A stretch of DNA of 64,000 nucleotides from Bacteroidota bacterium (GTDB taxonomy: Bacteria; Bacteroidota; Bacteroidia; Chitinophagales; Chitinophagaceae): positions 1 to 64,000 of the forward strand of contig JAUZNZ010000021.1 in NCBI GenBank assembly GCA_030706735.1, read 5' to 3'. Position numbers and translations under genes: made by a program. A model generated the notes under the pieces. The model searched no databases. It was given only the letters and a program-made list of their open reading frames with translations, and was not told where the DNA came from. Positions 53,244 through 62,806 of the stretch are shown one piece after another. How positions within the stretch are numbered: position 1 is the stretch's first letter; every line of letters begins with the position of its first letter.

Positions 53244-54676
53244 CCCGCACGCTTCCGGGCGAACCCCTGCCGGGTCATCTCGCCCCAGCTTTTCTTCTTC
53301 ATGAGCAAGTCGCGAAAACCCTTGATAGCGCTCCACACGACGAATGGATGGAACAGGAATGGCTCCGTCGCTGCCGTGATCAACAGCTTCAGTATATCTG
53401 TCCTGCGTTTATACTGGTTGTAGGTGATGACTTCCATGAACAAGGCAAAGACCGTATACAGATATCCGAAACAAATGGCAAACGCCAACAGACTGAAAAA
53501 GAACGGCCAGTCGATCCATCCCATTAGGGCAAAAACGAGAAAGCATAGCAATCCGAAGAATTCGATCAGCGGAGCGCACATTTCAAACCAAAACCAGTAA
53601 GGATAACTGAGGAGCCCCAGCACCCGGTAAGCCGGATTGAAGAACATTTTACGGTGGAACTTCAATGTTTCGACGGTTCCTCTCGTCCATCGGTTCCGTT
53701 GCCTGCCCAGGATCTTAAAGGATACCGGCGCCTCCGTCCAGCAGAGCGGGTCGGGGATGAAGGCCACGCGGTACTTCAACTTCTGCTCCTCCATAAATCG
53801 CCGCATCCGGACGACCAACTCCATATCCTCGCCTACCGTTTTTGTGTCGTAACCTCCGCATTTCAGAACGATCTCTTTGTCGAAGGCCCCGAATGCGCCG
53901 GAGATCAGCATAAGTCCATTGAGCCGGCTCCACGCCATCCTGCCCAGGATAAAGGCACGGATATATTCCAGGATCTGCACGCGGGGCAGATACTCGCGGG
54001 GCAGGCGCACCTTCACGAGCCGCCCATCTTCGATCTCACAGGCATTGGCGATCCGTATCACGCCTCCCGTGGCGATCACTTTTTCATCTCCCCGTTCCAG
54101 GAAGGGCTTGACTATTTTGAGCAAAGAATCCTGCTCCAATATGCAGTCTACGTCGATGCAAACCAGGTAATCGTGGGACGCGATATTGATCCCTGCATTC
54201 AAGGCGTCTGCCTTGCCTCCATTCTCTTTGTCGACGACAAGCAGTTTGGAGAATACCGGGTTCCGGCTCCTGTAAATTCCTCTTACCGGTTTTGTGGCGA
54301 TTTCATAGCGTACGAAAAAATCCACCTTTTCCAGATCGTAGGCCGCGATCAGGTTTTGAAGGCTTGAATCCTTACTCCCATCATTGATGACAATGAGCTC
54401 GAGGTTGCCATAGTAGATCGAAAGCAGGGACCGCACATTCTCCACGATATTCCCGCCTTCATTGTAAGCGGGCGCAAGAATGCTGACCGAAGGAGAATAG
54501 GGTGAGGCCGCGAGGATGCGATAGTCGGTAAATGCATTTCTATGCAGGTATTCCCGGGTGCCCCCGATCGAATAAAGTCCAATGAACAGGTACGCGGCGA
54601 CAAGCAGTACCGTATAGGCAAGAACGGAAAAGGCAATGACCCGGTAAGCGGTATGGAACAGGCTTTCCCAGCTCAT
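53240..54676 (-). CDS. Processive family-2 glycosyltransferase, Pga/cellulose-synthase-like
   Basis: The 478-residue membrane protein has N-terminal membrane helices (residues ~12-37), a GT-A domain with VSILAPAYNE near residue 64, INDGSKD near 96, GGKADALN near 154, the DxD in CIDVDC near 174, the catalytic TVGEDMEL near 285, and the processivity motif RQRNRWTRG near 324, then four or five helices at the C-terminus. This is the pattern of polymerising GT2 enzymes such as PgaC, BcsA and hyaluronan synthase. No PilZ domain is visible. The gene start overlaps the end of the HEAT-repeat gene as ATGA, so the two are coupled. Confidence 0.91.
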   Translation of the reverse strand: MSWESLFHTAYRVIAFSVLAYTVLLVAAYLFIGLYSIGGTREYLHRNAFTDYRILAASPYSPSVSILAPAYNEGGNIVENVRSLLSIYYGNLELIVINDGSKDSSLQNLIAAYDLEKVDFFVRYEIATKPVRGIYRSRNPVFSKLLVVDKENGGKADALNAGINIASHDYLVCIDVDCILEQDSLLKIVKPFLERGDEKVIATGGVIRIANACEIEDGRLVKVRLPREYLPRVQILEYIRAFILGRMAWSRLNGLMLISGAFGAFDKEIVLKCGGYDTKTVGEDMELVVRMRRFMEEQKLKYRVAFIPDPLCWTEAPVSFKILGRQRNRWTRGTVETLKFHRKMFFNPAYRVLGLLSYPYWFWFEMCAPLIEFFGLLCFLVFALMGWIDWPFFFSLLAFAICFGYLYTVFALFMEVITYNQYKRRTDILKLLITAATEPFLFHPFVVWSAIKGFRDLLMKKKSWGEMTRQGFARKRAG

Positions 54677-55776
54677 CTTGACGCTTCGGATTTGATTTGC
54701 AGGTAAATATTTTCAAAGGGGTGGGGCGTTTCCCTGGCCTTCTCCGACAAAATGCGGAGCCCCTGGCCCGAAGAATGAGCAAGCGCCCGGGCGGCGGATA
54801 GTTTAACCCGATCATTGTCGTCTTCAAGCAAGGCCGTCAGTAATGCGGACTGTTCCTCCGTCCCGATCCTCTCCAGGCCGGCCAGGATGGTCAAACGGGT
54901 AGTCAGGGCCTCTTCCCCATAACGGGCCGCCAGCAGACCAGGTGTTTTATCGCTGGCGATCCGCAGAAGAGTGCCGATAGCCTGGCTCCGGACCAGCGGG
55001 TGGCGATGCTGCAGGCAAAGGGCGATGTCGTCATGCAGACCGACCAGCTGATACTGGTCCGCGAGTTTCAACGCAAACTGAGCGACGGAGTCATTGGATG
55101 ATCTGAGCCACTTCGGGATGGCGTCGCCCAGGCTGCTGACGGCGGTGGAACTTCCCAATTGATCCAGCAGTTTCAACTGCTGCCATTCCGAAAGGGGATA
55201 GGAAATGACGTCGAGGAACCGCAGTCCCTCGAAACCGGTAAGGTGCAAAACGCCCAGCTGGGCTTCCATACGCACCAGATCATGGCGATTGTTTACATTT
55301 TTATAGATACGCCTGAGGACATCGTGCTGGTCCATCAGGTATAATTCCTGGATCGCATGCGCCTTGATATCCCATCTGGAACTGTCGAGATTTCTCAGGG
55401 CGGCGCTCTTTAGCCCCAGCCGTTCATACAACCCGACGATGTCCTGGGCAGTCTGCCCCGTGAAATTCTTCCTGCATTGCAGGAGCGCATCGACCAGCAG
55501 TTGCTGACCCATCGGATTGCGCGCGATATGCTGTAATCCTTTGCTCAGGGGCACGCCGGCCCCGGATTCGACCATGATCGTTTCCGCGATCCATTCTTCC
55601 ACTCGCTCATGAATGCGCTCCCGGTAGAAATACTGTTTCTTTTTCAGATACAACGTGACATAAATGGCCACGACAAGAATAGCGCCGCAGGACAGCATGA
55701 CGCCGGCCGAATAGAGCATCCACCGGAATGAGATCAACAGATTCTCCATATGAGTATTCATGACAATGTATGTCAT
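54673..55776 (-). CDS. Membrane-anchored HEAT-repeat protein
   Basis: The 367-residue protein has one transmembrane helix near residues 18-42 (ending in YVTLYLKKKQ) and then helical HEAT-like repeats over residues ~100-355 (SSRWDIKAHAIQELYLM, NRHDLVRMEAQLGVLHLT, HRHPLVRSQAIGTLLRIA, DDNDRVKLSAARALAHS). Such repeats form scaffolds. It is translationally coupled to the glycosyltransferase, so it may be an accessory subunit of the synthase, taking the position held by PgaD or Alg44-like proteins in other systems; this is an inference. Start could also be at 55761 or 55749. Confidence 0.85.
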   Translation of the reverse strand: MTYIVMNTHMENLLISFRWMLYSAGVMLSCGAILVVAIYVTLYLKKKQYFYRERIHERVEEWIAETIMVESGAGVPLSKGLQHIARNPMGQQLLVDALLQCRKNFTGQTAQDIVGLYERLGLKSAALRNLDSSRWDIKAHAIQELYLMDQHDVLRRIYKNVNNRHDLVRMEAQLGVLHLTGFEGLRFLDVISYPLSEWQQLKLLDQLGSSTAVSSLGDAIPKWLRSSNDSVAQFALKLADQYQLVGLHDDIALCLQHRHPLVRSQAIGTLLRIASDKTPGLLAARYGEEALTTRLTILAGLERIGTEEQSALLTALLEDDNDRVKLSAARALAHSSGQGLRILSEKARETPHPFENIYLQIKSEASR

Positions 55777-55848
55777 ATTATCAAATTTATTTCTTTACCT
55801 TAGAACTCCATTCATTACCAAAGGATTAAGGAGCCATAAAATAACACG

Positions 55849-57348
55849 ATGGAAAAGTATAAAGGAGCTTCATACAACCGTTCACGTCGCCGGTTCCTCA
55901 AAAAAGGGTTGATCACCGCAGCGGGATTCTATATTGTTCCCCGACATGTGCTCGGCGGCAAAGGATTTACCGCCCCCAGCGATAAGCTGGTCATCGCCGC
56001 GGTCGGCGCTGGCGGCAAAGGCGCCGATGACATCTCTCATTTCAATGCCAGCGGCAAGGCCACGATCGCCGTCCTTTGCGACGTGGATGATCGGAGGGCG
56101 GCCGACTCGCGCAAAGCTTTTCCGGACGCGAAATACTATAAGGACTATCGGGAAATGCTCGATAAAGAACATAAACACGTGGACGCCGTTTCCGTATCGA
56201 CGCCCGATCATATGCACGCGGTCATCGCCATGGCGGCCATGCAATTGCACAAGCACGTGTATGTCCAAAAGCCCCTGACTCATGACATTTACGAAGCCCG
56301 CATGCTCACGCAGGCGGCAACCCGTTATAAAGTAGTGACCCAAATGGGCAATCAGGGCGGATCCGGCGACGGCGTGCGGCAATTGATCGACTGGTATCGC
56401 GCCGGCGTTATCGGGGACGTTACCGAAGTGTATTGTTTTACCAACAGGCCCGTCTGGCCGCAAGGCATTCAATGGCCTGCTAAACCTTCCGCCGTCCCGC
56501 CCGAGCTGGATTGGAATCTTTGGCTGGGCACTGCGCCATATAAAGAGTATGTGGACAATCTCGTCCCATTCAACTGGCGGGGATGGTGGGACTATGGTAC
56601 CGGCGCCCTGGGAGACATGGGTTGCCATATCATCGCCCCCGCCTTCCAGGTACTGGGGCTGGGTTATCCTGCCGAGGCCCAATGCAGCGTGGGCGCCGTA
56701 TGGACGGGCGAGTTCATTCGCGGCTACTTCCCGGACAGCTGCCCGCCTTCTTCACATATTACCCTGAAGTTCAAAGGCACGCAAGGCAAGTCCGATGTGA
56801 AGCTCCATTGGATGGACGGCGGCATTCAACCCGAAAGGCCGGATGAACTGGGCCCCAGCGAGATTTTCGGCGACGGCGACAACGGCACCTATTTTATCGG
56901 GACGAAGGGGAAGATGATGTGCGCGACGTATGGCCGTAATCCGCAGTTGCTGCCAACCTCCCGCACCGCGGAGACAGTCGTTCCACAGACGATCGCCCGC
57001 GTGCCCGGCGGCGACAATGGTCATTATGCCGCGTGGATCGGGGCCGCCATGGCCGGGTATGGCAGCGAACAGGAAAAGAACCTCAGTTCCAATTTCCAGG
57101 TGGCGGGACCGCTGACTGAAACAGTGCTCATGGCCAATCTCGCCATCCGCAGTAACGATATACAAAAACCCAAACCATTGGTGGACGGCAAGCCGCCGGT
57201 GAATGGCAGGGGAATGCCGCAATACGATTATCCCGGACGTCATATCAAATTACTATGGGATGGCGACAATATGCGCGTGACCAATTTCGAGGACGCCAAT
57301 CAATTTGTCAGGAGGAGCTACAGGCAACCCTGGAGTCTGGGCCTCTGA
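55849..57348 (+). CDS. Tat-exported Gfo/Idh/MocA-family oxidoreductase
   Basis: This 499-residue protein opens with a twin-arginine signal, SRRRFLKKGLITAAGF at residues 12-27, then a Rossmann domain (IAAVGAGGKG near residue 51) and the family block VSVSTPDHMHAVIAMAAMQ followed by HVYVQKPLTHDIYEA, where the Lys is the conserved catalytic residue. The C-terminal half is the alpha/beta domain with WWDYGTGALGDMGCH. Such Tat-exported members are frequent in Bacteroidota and Planctomycetes and act on sugars or glycosides; cofactor NAD(P) must be folded in before export. It is followed after 39 bases by a quinoprotein dehydrogenase. Confidence 0.93.
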   Translation: MEKYKGASYNRSRRRFLKKGLITAAGFYIVPRHVLGGKGFTAPSDKLVIAAVGAGGKGADDISHFNASGKATIAVLCDVDDRRAADSRKAFPDAKYYKDYREMLDKEHKHVDAVSVSTPDHMHAVIAMAAMQLHKHVYVQKPLTHDIYEARMLTQAATRYKVVTQMGNQGGSGDGVRQLIDWYRAGVIGDVTEVYCFTNRPVWPQGIQWPAKPSAVPPELDWNLWLGTAPYKEYVDNLVPFNWRGWWDYGTGALGDMGCHIIAPAFQVLGLGYPAEAQCSVGAVWTGEFIRGYFPDSCPPSSHITLKFKGTQGKSDVKLHWMDGGIQPERPDELGPSEIFGDGDNGTYFIGTKGKMMCATYGRNPQLLPTSRTAETVVPQTIARVPGGDNGHYAAWIGAAMAGYGSEQEKNLSSNFQVAGPLTETVLMANLAIRSNDIQKPKPLVDGKPPVNGRGMPQYDYPGRHIKLLWDGDNMRVTNFEDANQFVRRSYRQPWSLGL

Positions 57349-57387
57349 CGCCGCCATCGCCGGAACCTATCAGCGTAACAGATCCAA

Positions 57388-59619
57388 ATGCTTTCACGAT
57401 TTATGCCATTCATCCTTTCCCCACGTTCCTCGTGCCATCAGGTCCTGGTAGCCTCGCTGCTTCATCCGGTTCTCCTGTCGCTGCCCGTCATGCTCTTCGC
57501 TCCGGCCTGCACATCCAAACAGAAAGCGGCCCCATCCGGCTGGGAGGTGGCAGGCGGCACCCATGAGGGAACCCACTATTCCTCAGCTACGCAGATTGAT
57601 ACCAACAATGTAAAGGACCTGGAGGTCGCATGGACCTTTCATACCGGTGATGCAGATACGCTGAACCACTCCCAGATCCAGTGCAACCCGATCATCGTCA
57701 ATGGCATACTTTACGGCACCTCTCCAAGCCTCATCCTGTTTGCCGTCGATGCGGCCACGGGCAAGGAGATATGGACCTTTAGTCCCCGGGATTCCAACCA
57801 GAACAGGACACAATTTGATTTCGTCATGAATAATAGCCGCGGAGTGACCTATTGGTCCTCGGGTGAGGATAAACGCATTTTTTACACCGCCGGCCCCTTC
57901 GTTTACGCAGTGGACGCACTGACGGGCATGCTGATTGCCTCATTCGGTCAAAATGGCCGGATCGACCTGCACGCAGGTCTGGGACGCGACGTGCATGACC
58001 TGTATGTTACTTCGACGGCCCCCGGCATCGTCTATAAAGATCTTCTGATCATGGGCAGCCGTGTTTCCGAAGGAGCTGACGCCGCTCCCGGGCATATCCG
58101 GGCATATGACGCAAGGACCGGCCGGCAAATATGGATCTTTCATACCATCCCGCAACCCGGCGAACAGGGCTATCAAACCTGGGAGGATTCGATTGCCTGG
58201 CGGCATATCGGCGGGGCCAATACCTGGTCGGGATTCACGCTCGACGAAAAGAGGGGCATACTGTTCGCGCCAACCGGCCGCGCCTCTTTTGATTTTTATG
58301 GCGGGCGACGCCTCGGACAGGATCTGTTCGCCAATTGCCTGCTGGCGCTTGACGCGGCAACAGGCAAGCGGATCTGGCATTTCCAGACCGTCCACCACGA
58401 TATCTGGGACAAAGATATCCCGACCCCTCCTGCGTTGGTGCGGATCCGTCATAACGGTCAGATCGTGGATGCGGTGGCCCAACCCACGAAGAACGGCTTT
58501 GTGTTCCTGTTCGAACGCGAGACCGGCAAGCCGCTTTTTCCCATCGAAGAGAAGGCCGTTCCGACAAATACCGAGCTGAAAGGAGAGCGGCTCTGGCCTG
58601 CACAGCCCGTTCCGACCCTTCCTAAACCCTTTGTCCGCCAAACCTTCAGGGATTCCGATATCAATACCCTGCTGCCTGATACGTCGGTGCAGGAGATCCG
58701 GTCCCGGCTGGCCGGCTATCGGACGGGAAATATGTTCAATCCCATCTCGGAGCACGGCACGGTCGTGCTGCCCGGCCTCGATGGCGGTGCGGAATGGGGC
58801 GGGCCCGCATTCGATCCGAAAACGGGATTGCTTTATATAAATGCCAATGAAATGGCCTGGGTCATTACGGCAGTCAGACTGCCCGTTCCAGGTACGGAAA
58901 AACAGACCCTTCTCGAAGCAGGACACAGCCTCTATACGCGGAATTGCATCAGCTGTCATGGTCCCGATCGCAAAGGCAGCGGCAACAACCCTTCTCTGCT
59001 GGACGTGAATAAGAAGTACGATGAAACGCAATTCACCGCCCTGGTCAGCTCCGGCCGCCGGATGATGCCTGCCTTCCAGCAGTTGACGCAGCAGGAAAAG
59101 GAGGCCCTTGCCTGCTTCGTACTCGACCTGAAGAACGAACAGCAGAAACCCTTCATTCCCGTTCCCAGGCCCGTCGACACCTTCCTTAACCTGCCTTACA
59201 ATATCACCGGGTATAACCGATTCCTCAGCAAGGAAGGCCTTCCGGCCATCCGTCCGCCCTGGGGTACCTTGAATGCGATCAACCTGAATACGGGACAACT
59301 GGAATGGAAGATCCCCCTCGGAGAGGTTCCGGGGCTGTCGGGGAAGGGCGTCGTCACAGGATCCGAGAATTATGGGGGAGCGGCGGTCACCCGCGGCGGC
59401 CTCCTGTTCATTGCAGCTACCCGTGATGGTAAGTTCCGCGCATTTAATAAAAGGACAGGCAAGTTGCTCTGGGAGACGATCCTTCCCGCCCCGGGCTTCG
59501 CTACCCCCGCCGTCTATACTATCGAAGGCCGCGAATACATCGTCATCGCCTGCGGCGGCGGTAAGCTGGGTACGCATTCGGGAGACAGCTATGTGGCATT
59601 CGCACTCCCCGCCAGGTGA
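57388..59619 (+). CDS. PQQ-dependent quinoprotein dehydrogenase with internal cytochrome c domain
   Basis: The 743-residue protein has an N-terminal lipoprotein-like signal (LPVMLFAPAC, Cys near residue 36) and an eight-bladed PQQ propeller interrupted by a haem-c domain. Blades show the tryptophan-docking pattern (for example AATGKEIWTF, DARTGRQIWIF, DAATGKRIWHF, LNTGQLEWKIPLGE). The haem motif is CISCH (Cys520, Cys523, His524) with a likely distal Met in RRMMPAF near residue 560. This architecture is that of membrane/periplasmic quinoprotein alcohol or sugar dehydrogenases. Substrate is unknown; the neighbour Gfo/Idh protein suggests a sugar. PQQ biosynthesis genes are not in the window. 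Confidence 0.9.
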   Translation: MLSRFMPFILSPRSSCHQVLVASLLHPVLLSLPVMLFAPACTSKQKAAPSGWEVAGGTHEGTHYSSATQIDTNNVKDLEVAWTFHTGDADTLNHSQIQCNPIIVNGILYGTSPSLILFAVDAATGKEIWTFSPRDSNQNRTQFDFVMNNSRGVTYWSSGEDKRIFYTAGPFVYAVDALTGMLIASFGQNGRIDLHAGLGRDVHDLYVTSTAPGIVYKDLLIMGSRVSEGADAAPGHIRAYDARTGRQIWIFHTIPQPGEQGYQTWEDSIAWRHIGGANTWSGFTLDEKRGILFAPTGRASFDFYGGRRLGQDLFANCLLALDAATGKRIWHFQTVHHDIWDKDIPTPPALVRIRHNGQIVDAVAQPTKNGFVFLFERETGKPLFPIEEKAVPTNTELKGERLWPAQPVPTLPKPFVRQTFRDSDINTLLPDTSVQEIRSRLAGYRTGNMFNPISEHGTVVLPGLDGGAEWGGPAFDPKTGLLYINANEMAWVITAVRLPVPGTEKQTLLEAGHSLYTRNCISCHGPDRKGSGNNPSLLDVNKKYDETQFTALVSSGRRMMPAFQQLTQQEKEALACFVLDLKNEQQKPFIPVPRPVDTFLNLPYNITGYNRFLSKEGLPAIRPPWGTLNAINLNTGQLEWKIPLGEVPGLSGKGVVTGSENYGGAAVTRGGLLFIAATRDGKFRAFNKRTGKLLWETILPAPGFATPAVYTIEGREYIVIACGGGKLGTHSGDSYVAFALPAR

Positions 59620-59634
59620 CCCGGACATCGCCGG

Positions 59635-60639
59635 CTACCGGGCGGAAAAATATTTGTCGCGTATGGCCTTCCACTCCGCCCAATAAATATCATTCAACCC
59701 ATTCCCCGGACTCCCCAGGAGGCTCTGCAGGTCCCCGAAGGTCAACGGCTTCGCAAAAGGAGGCTCCGACCGCATCTTGCCGCTGGTAAAGAATAAATAC
59801 TTCTTGTCCGGGCTCACATAGGGACAAAAATCGATGCCGTTGGAATTGATGGTCGAATCCAGGTGGACGGCCTGCATCCACTGGCCCCGGCGATCCTTGA
59901 ACGAGACGTAGAGGTCTCCGCCGCCCAATTCGTCGCTCCTGCCAAAACTGGAGAATAACAGAAATTGCTCATCCGGATCTACAAAGGCGTTAAATTCGTA
60001 TTTGTCGCTATTGATGGCCTCCGGCAGGCTATACGGCGGCAGATAACGGCCGTTCTTCCATTCGCTCACGGCGATATCCTCCCGCCCCTTCCCATCCTTC
60101 ATCTCGCGCGTAAAATAGAGATTCCCGTTGCGCGCGACGGAAGGATAAAATTCATCCTTGACGGAATTGACGACCGTGTCCAGCCGCACCGGCTCTCCCC
60201 ATTTTCCATGCTCGTTCCGCACCATCCAGATATCGAAGTCCTTCATCGGATCGCCTTCCCGTAGGGGCCGGTTGCTGGCAAAATAGAGGGTGTCGCCGCC
60301 GGACGAATAGGCCGGCTCCAGGTCTCCATATCTTCCGGAAAAGGGCGCCATCTCCGGGCCATGCCACGCGCCGCCGGAATAATACATGCGCAGGATCATG
60401 CTGACCTGCCCGCGTACGGCTTGTATGGTATAGAATAGTTCGCTCCCCGAGGGGGATATCGCCATATCCCGGTTGGATAACGCATCGGAAACCCTGCCGG
60501 GAGCGAAGATGCGGGGAATCGCGCCGGGCGGCGTTTCGCCGAGCCACGCGTCCTTTTGAGGCACCTGCCCGCGCTGGGCAGTAAGAGATAGGCTGGTTGC
60601 AACCCATACGCAGAAGGTCGTTAGTCGTTTGTTGATCAT
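59635..60639 (-). CDS. PD40 (TolB-like) beta-propeller exported protein
   Basis: The 334-residue protein has a signal peptide (MINKRLTTFCVWVATSLSLTAQ) and repeated PD40-type blades with D-x-Y-F/D-x-W motifs: GDTLYFASNRP, GNLYFTREM, EQFLLFSSFGR, KKYLFFTSGK. These blades resemble TolB and OmpA-associated PD40 proteins of Bacteroidota. The frame is open to 61089 through the divergent gene, but the signal peptide and homology fix the start at 60639. Function is unknown; an extracellular binding or sensing role is plausible. Confidence 0.85.
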   Translation of the reverse strand: MINKRLTTFCVWVATSLSLTAQRGQVPQKDAWLGETPPGAIPRIFAPGRVSDALSNRDMAISPSGSELFYTIQAVRGQVSMILRMYYSGGAWHGPEMAPFSGRYGDLEPAYSSGGDTLYFASNRPLREGDPMKDFDIWMVRNEHGKWGEPVRLDTVVNSVKDEFYPSVARNGNLYFTREMKDGKGREDIAVSEWKNGRYLPPYSLPEAINSDKYEFNAFVDPDEQFLLFSSFGRSDELGGGDLYVSFKDRRGQWMQAVHLDSTINSNGIDFCPYVSPDKKYLFFTSGKMRSEPPFAKPLTFGDLQSLLGSPGNGLNDIYWAEWKAIRDKYFSAR

Positions 60640-60741
60640 GACATAAAGATATTGGCAGGTGACACAACAATGGAGCCATTCATCAAATTCTCCGGCCAGG
60701 CTATCCTCATTTATTTTACCTTCCTGCCTAAAGTCATCCAT

Positions 60742-62622
60742 ATGTTGAGATCCACGCTGATCGCCGTCCTCGGCCTGATTTGTTTTTTTCGTTCCGACGC
60801 CCAATCGCTCTACATGCCCCGCGCCGTCCGCCAGGCCTATGAAAAAGGAACCCGCTCTCCCGACGGGAGGCCGGGAAAGAACTACTGGCAGAATACCGGG
60901 CGCTATGTGATCAACGTCACGGCCATGCCTCCGGACCGCACGATCAAAGGATCGGAACAGATCGTTTACATAAACAACAGCCCGGATACCCTGCGCAATC
61001 CCGTGATCAAACTCTTCCTCAATATCCATAAGCCGGGCGCTCCGCGCGCATTTCCTGCCGGAGAAGACTATCTGACCGATGGCACGCACATCGACGCATT
61101 CTCCGTTGACGGACGATCACAGCCCTGGGAAGAGAACGGGTTCTTTTACACCTGGCATCCCATCAGGCTCCCCAAACCCCTGCTCCCGCACGATTCCGTG
61201 CATTTGTCATTCGACTGGCATTACCAGATCTCGCTCAGGAGCAACCGCGAAGGCATGATCGATTCCACTACCTATTTCCTGGCTTACTTTTATCCCCGGG
61301 TCGCCGTGTTCGACGATTACAACGGTTGGGACCGGATGACGTTCACCGACCTCCAGGAGTTCTACAGCGATTTCAATGAGTATACGGTTACCGTCAACGT
61401 CCCGGCGAATTATATTGTCTGGGGCACCGGCACGCTCCAGCATCCCGAAAAATTGCTCCAGCCCGCGGTGGCGGATCGCTTCGCCCGGTCCTTTCACTCC
61501 GACCAGACCATACGCATAGCTACTCCGGAGGACCTCCGCACTAAAAAAGTGACCGCTCAGAATGCCGTCAACAGCTGGCAGTTCAAGGCGACGGATATCC
61601 CCGATATGGCCTTTGGACTCAGCGATCATTTTGTCTGGGATGCCGCCAGCGTGCTCGTCGATGATGCCGCCGGCCGCAGAGCAAGCGTTCAAGCCGCTTA
61701 TAACGATACGGCCGCCGACTATCATTCGATGGTGCAATTCGGCCGCCACGCCCTCGATTGGTTGTCCCACAACTGGCCCGGAATTCCCTATCCTTATGAA
61801 AAGACAACGATATTCCACGGCTATGCCGGCATGGAATACCCGATGATGGCCAATGATGAGACCTATCCCGATACGATCTTCGCACGCTTCGTCGCGGAGC
61901 ACGAGATCGCGCATACCTATATGCCGTTTTATATGGGCATCAATGAAACCCGCTACGGTTTCATGGATGAAGGCTGGGCCACGACCTTCGAACTGCTGAT
62001 CGGCCGGGCAGACCTGGGCGATGAACGGGCCGAACAATTCTACCGCCAGTTCCGGGTGAACCGATGGATCAATGACCCCTCTCCCGACGAAGACCTGCCC
62101 ATCACGACGCCAGGTGACGTATTCAACGGCAATGGCCTTGGCAATAATGAATATGGGAAACCGTCGCTTGGCTACCTTGCGGTCAAAGACCTGCTCGGCG
62201 ACGCCCTCTTTTCAAAATGCCTGCACGAATATATGAGCCGCTGGCACGGCAAACATCCCATCCCCTGGGACTTCTTTAACAGCTTTAACGACGCCTCCGG
62301 CTCAGACCTGAACTGGTTCTGGAATAACTGGTTCTTTTCGAACAATTATATCGACCTCGCCGCGGCCGGTCTTTCCCGCTCCGGCAATGGATATACGCTC
62401 AGGATCAGGAATATCGGCGGCATGGCAGCCCCTTTTGATATCGTCATCACGCGCGAGGACGGCAGCGTCGAAACCATGCATGAAACGCCGGCTGTCTGGA
62501 AGGCCGATCAAAAGCTCGCGATGGTGAACCTGCCGGGTAAAAAGAAGATTCGCTCACTGAAGCTGGACGGGGGCATTTTCATGGATGCAAATCCCGCTGA
62601 CAACCAGTGGCCGGCGCAATGA
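60742..62622 (+). CDS. M1-family zinc metallopeptidase, exported
   Basis: The 626-residue product has a signal peptide (MLRSTLIAVLGLICFFRSDAQ) and the M1 fold. The zinc site is HEIAH with His387, Glu388 and His391, and a third ligand Glu410, 18 residues later (HExxH-x18-E). The exopeptidase motif region is GYAGMEYPMM near residue 365, in place of the standard GxMEN, so aminopeptidase activity is possible but not assured. Residues ~40-200 form the M1 N-terminal beta-domain. ATG 60652 is also in frame but gives a less typical signal. Confidence 0.91.
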   Translation: MLRSTLIAVLGLICFFRSDAQSLYMPRAVRQAYEKGTRSPDGRPGKNYWQNTGRYVINVTAMPPDRTIKGSEQIVYINNSPDTLRNPVIKLFLNIHKPGAPRAFPAGEDYLTDGTHIDAFSVDGRSQPWEENGFFYTWHPIRLPKPLLPHDSVHLSFDWHYQISLRSNREGMIDSTTYFLAYFYPRVAVFDDYNGWDRMTFTDLQEFYSDFNEYTVTVNVPANYIVWGTGTLQHPEKLLQPAVADRFARSFHSDQTIRIATPEDLRTKKVTAQNAVNSWQFKATDIPDMAFGLSDHFVWDAASVLVDDAAGRRASVQAAYNDTAADYHSMVQFGRHALDWLSHNWPGIPYPYEKTTIFHGYAGMEYPMMANDETYPDTIFARFVAEHEIAHTYMPFYMGINETRYGFMDEGWATTFELLIGRADLGDERAEQFYRQFRVNRWINDPSPDEDLPITTPGDVFNGNGLGNNEYGKPSLGYLAVKDLLGDALFSKCLHEYMSRWHGKHPIPWDFFNSFNDASGSDLNWFWNNWFFSNNYIDLAAAGLSRSGNGYTLRIRNIGGMAAPFDIVITREDGSVETMHETPAVWKADQKLAMVNLPGKKKIRSLKLDGGIFMDANPADNQWPAQ

Positions 62623-62806
62623 TACTCCGGAAAGGAGGGGGCATACTATATAAGACATCGGATTTGTATGTTTGTCCATTATGCATATTTAAAAACGTAA
62701 TATATTAAAGGACTTAAATATATCCAGCCAGTTATGCAATAAAAGGGGCTCTAATACTTTTATAATGGTTAGGCGTTTCAAAATCCAATATTCTAAAAAA
62801 ACAAAG

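Noticed and set aside
55782-55789. TAAATTTG (minus strand) upstream of the HEAT gene, resembling a -7 box.
   Set aside because: No -33 TTG at the right distance and the start would fall on the first ATG; too weak to list.
57940-59628. 562-codon open frame on the minus strand opposite the quinoprotein dehydrogenase.
   Set aside because: No family pattern can be seen and it is antisense to a clear PQQ/haem gene with motifs in the other frame; a product of codon bias.
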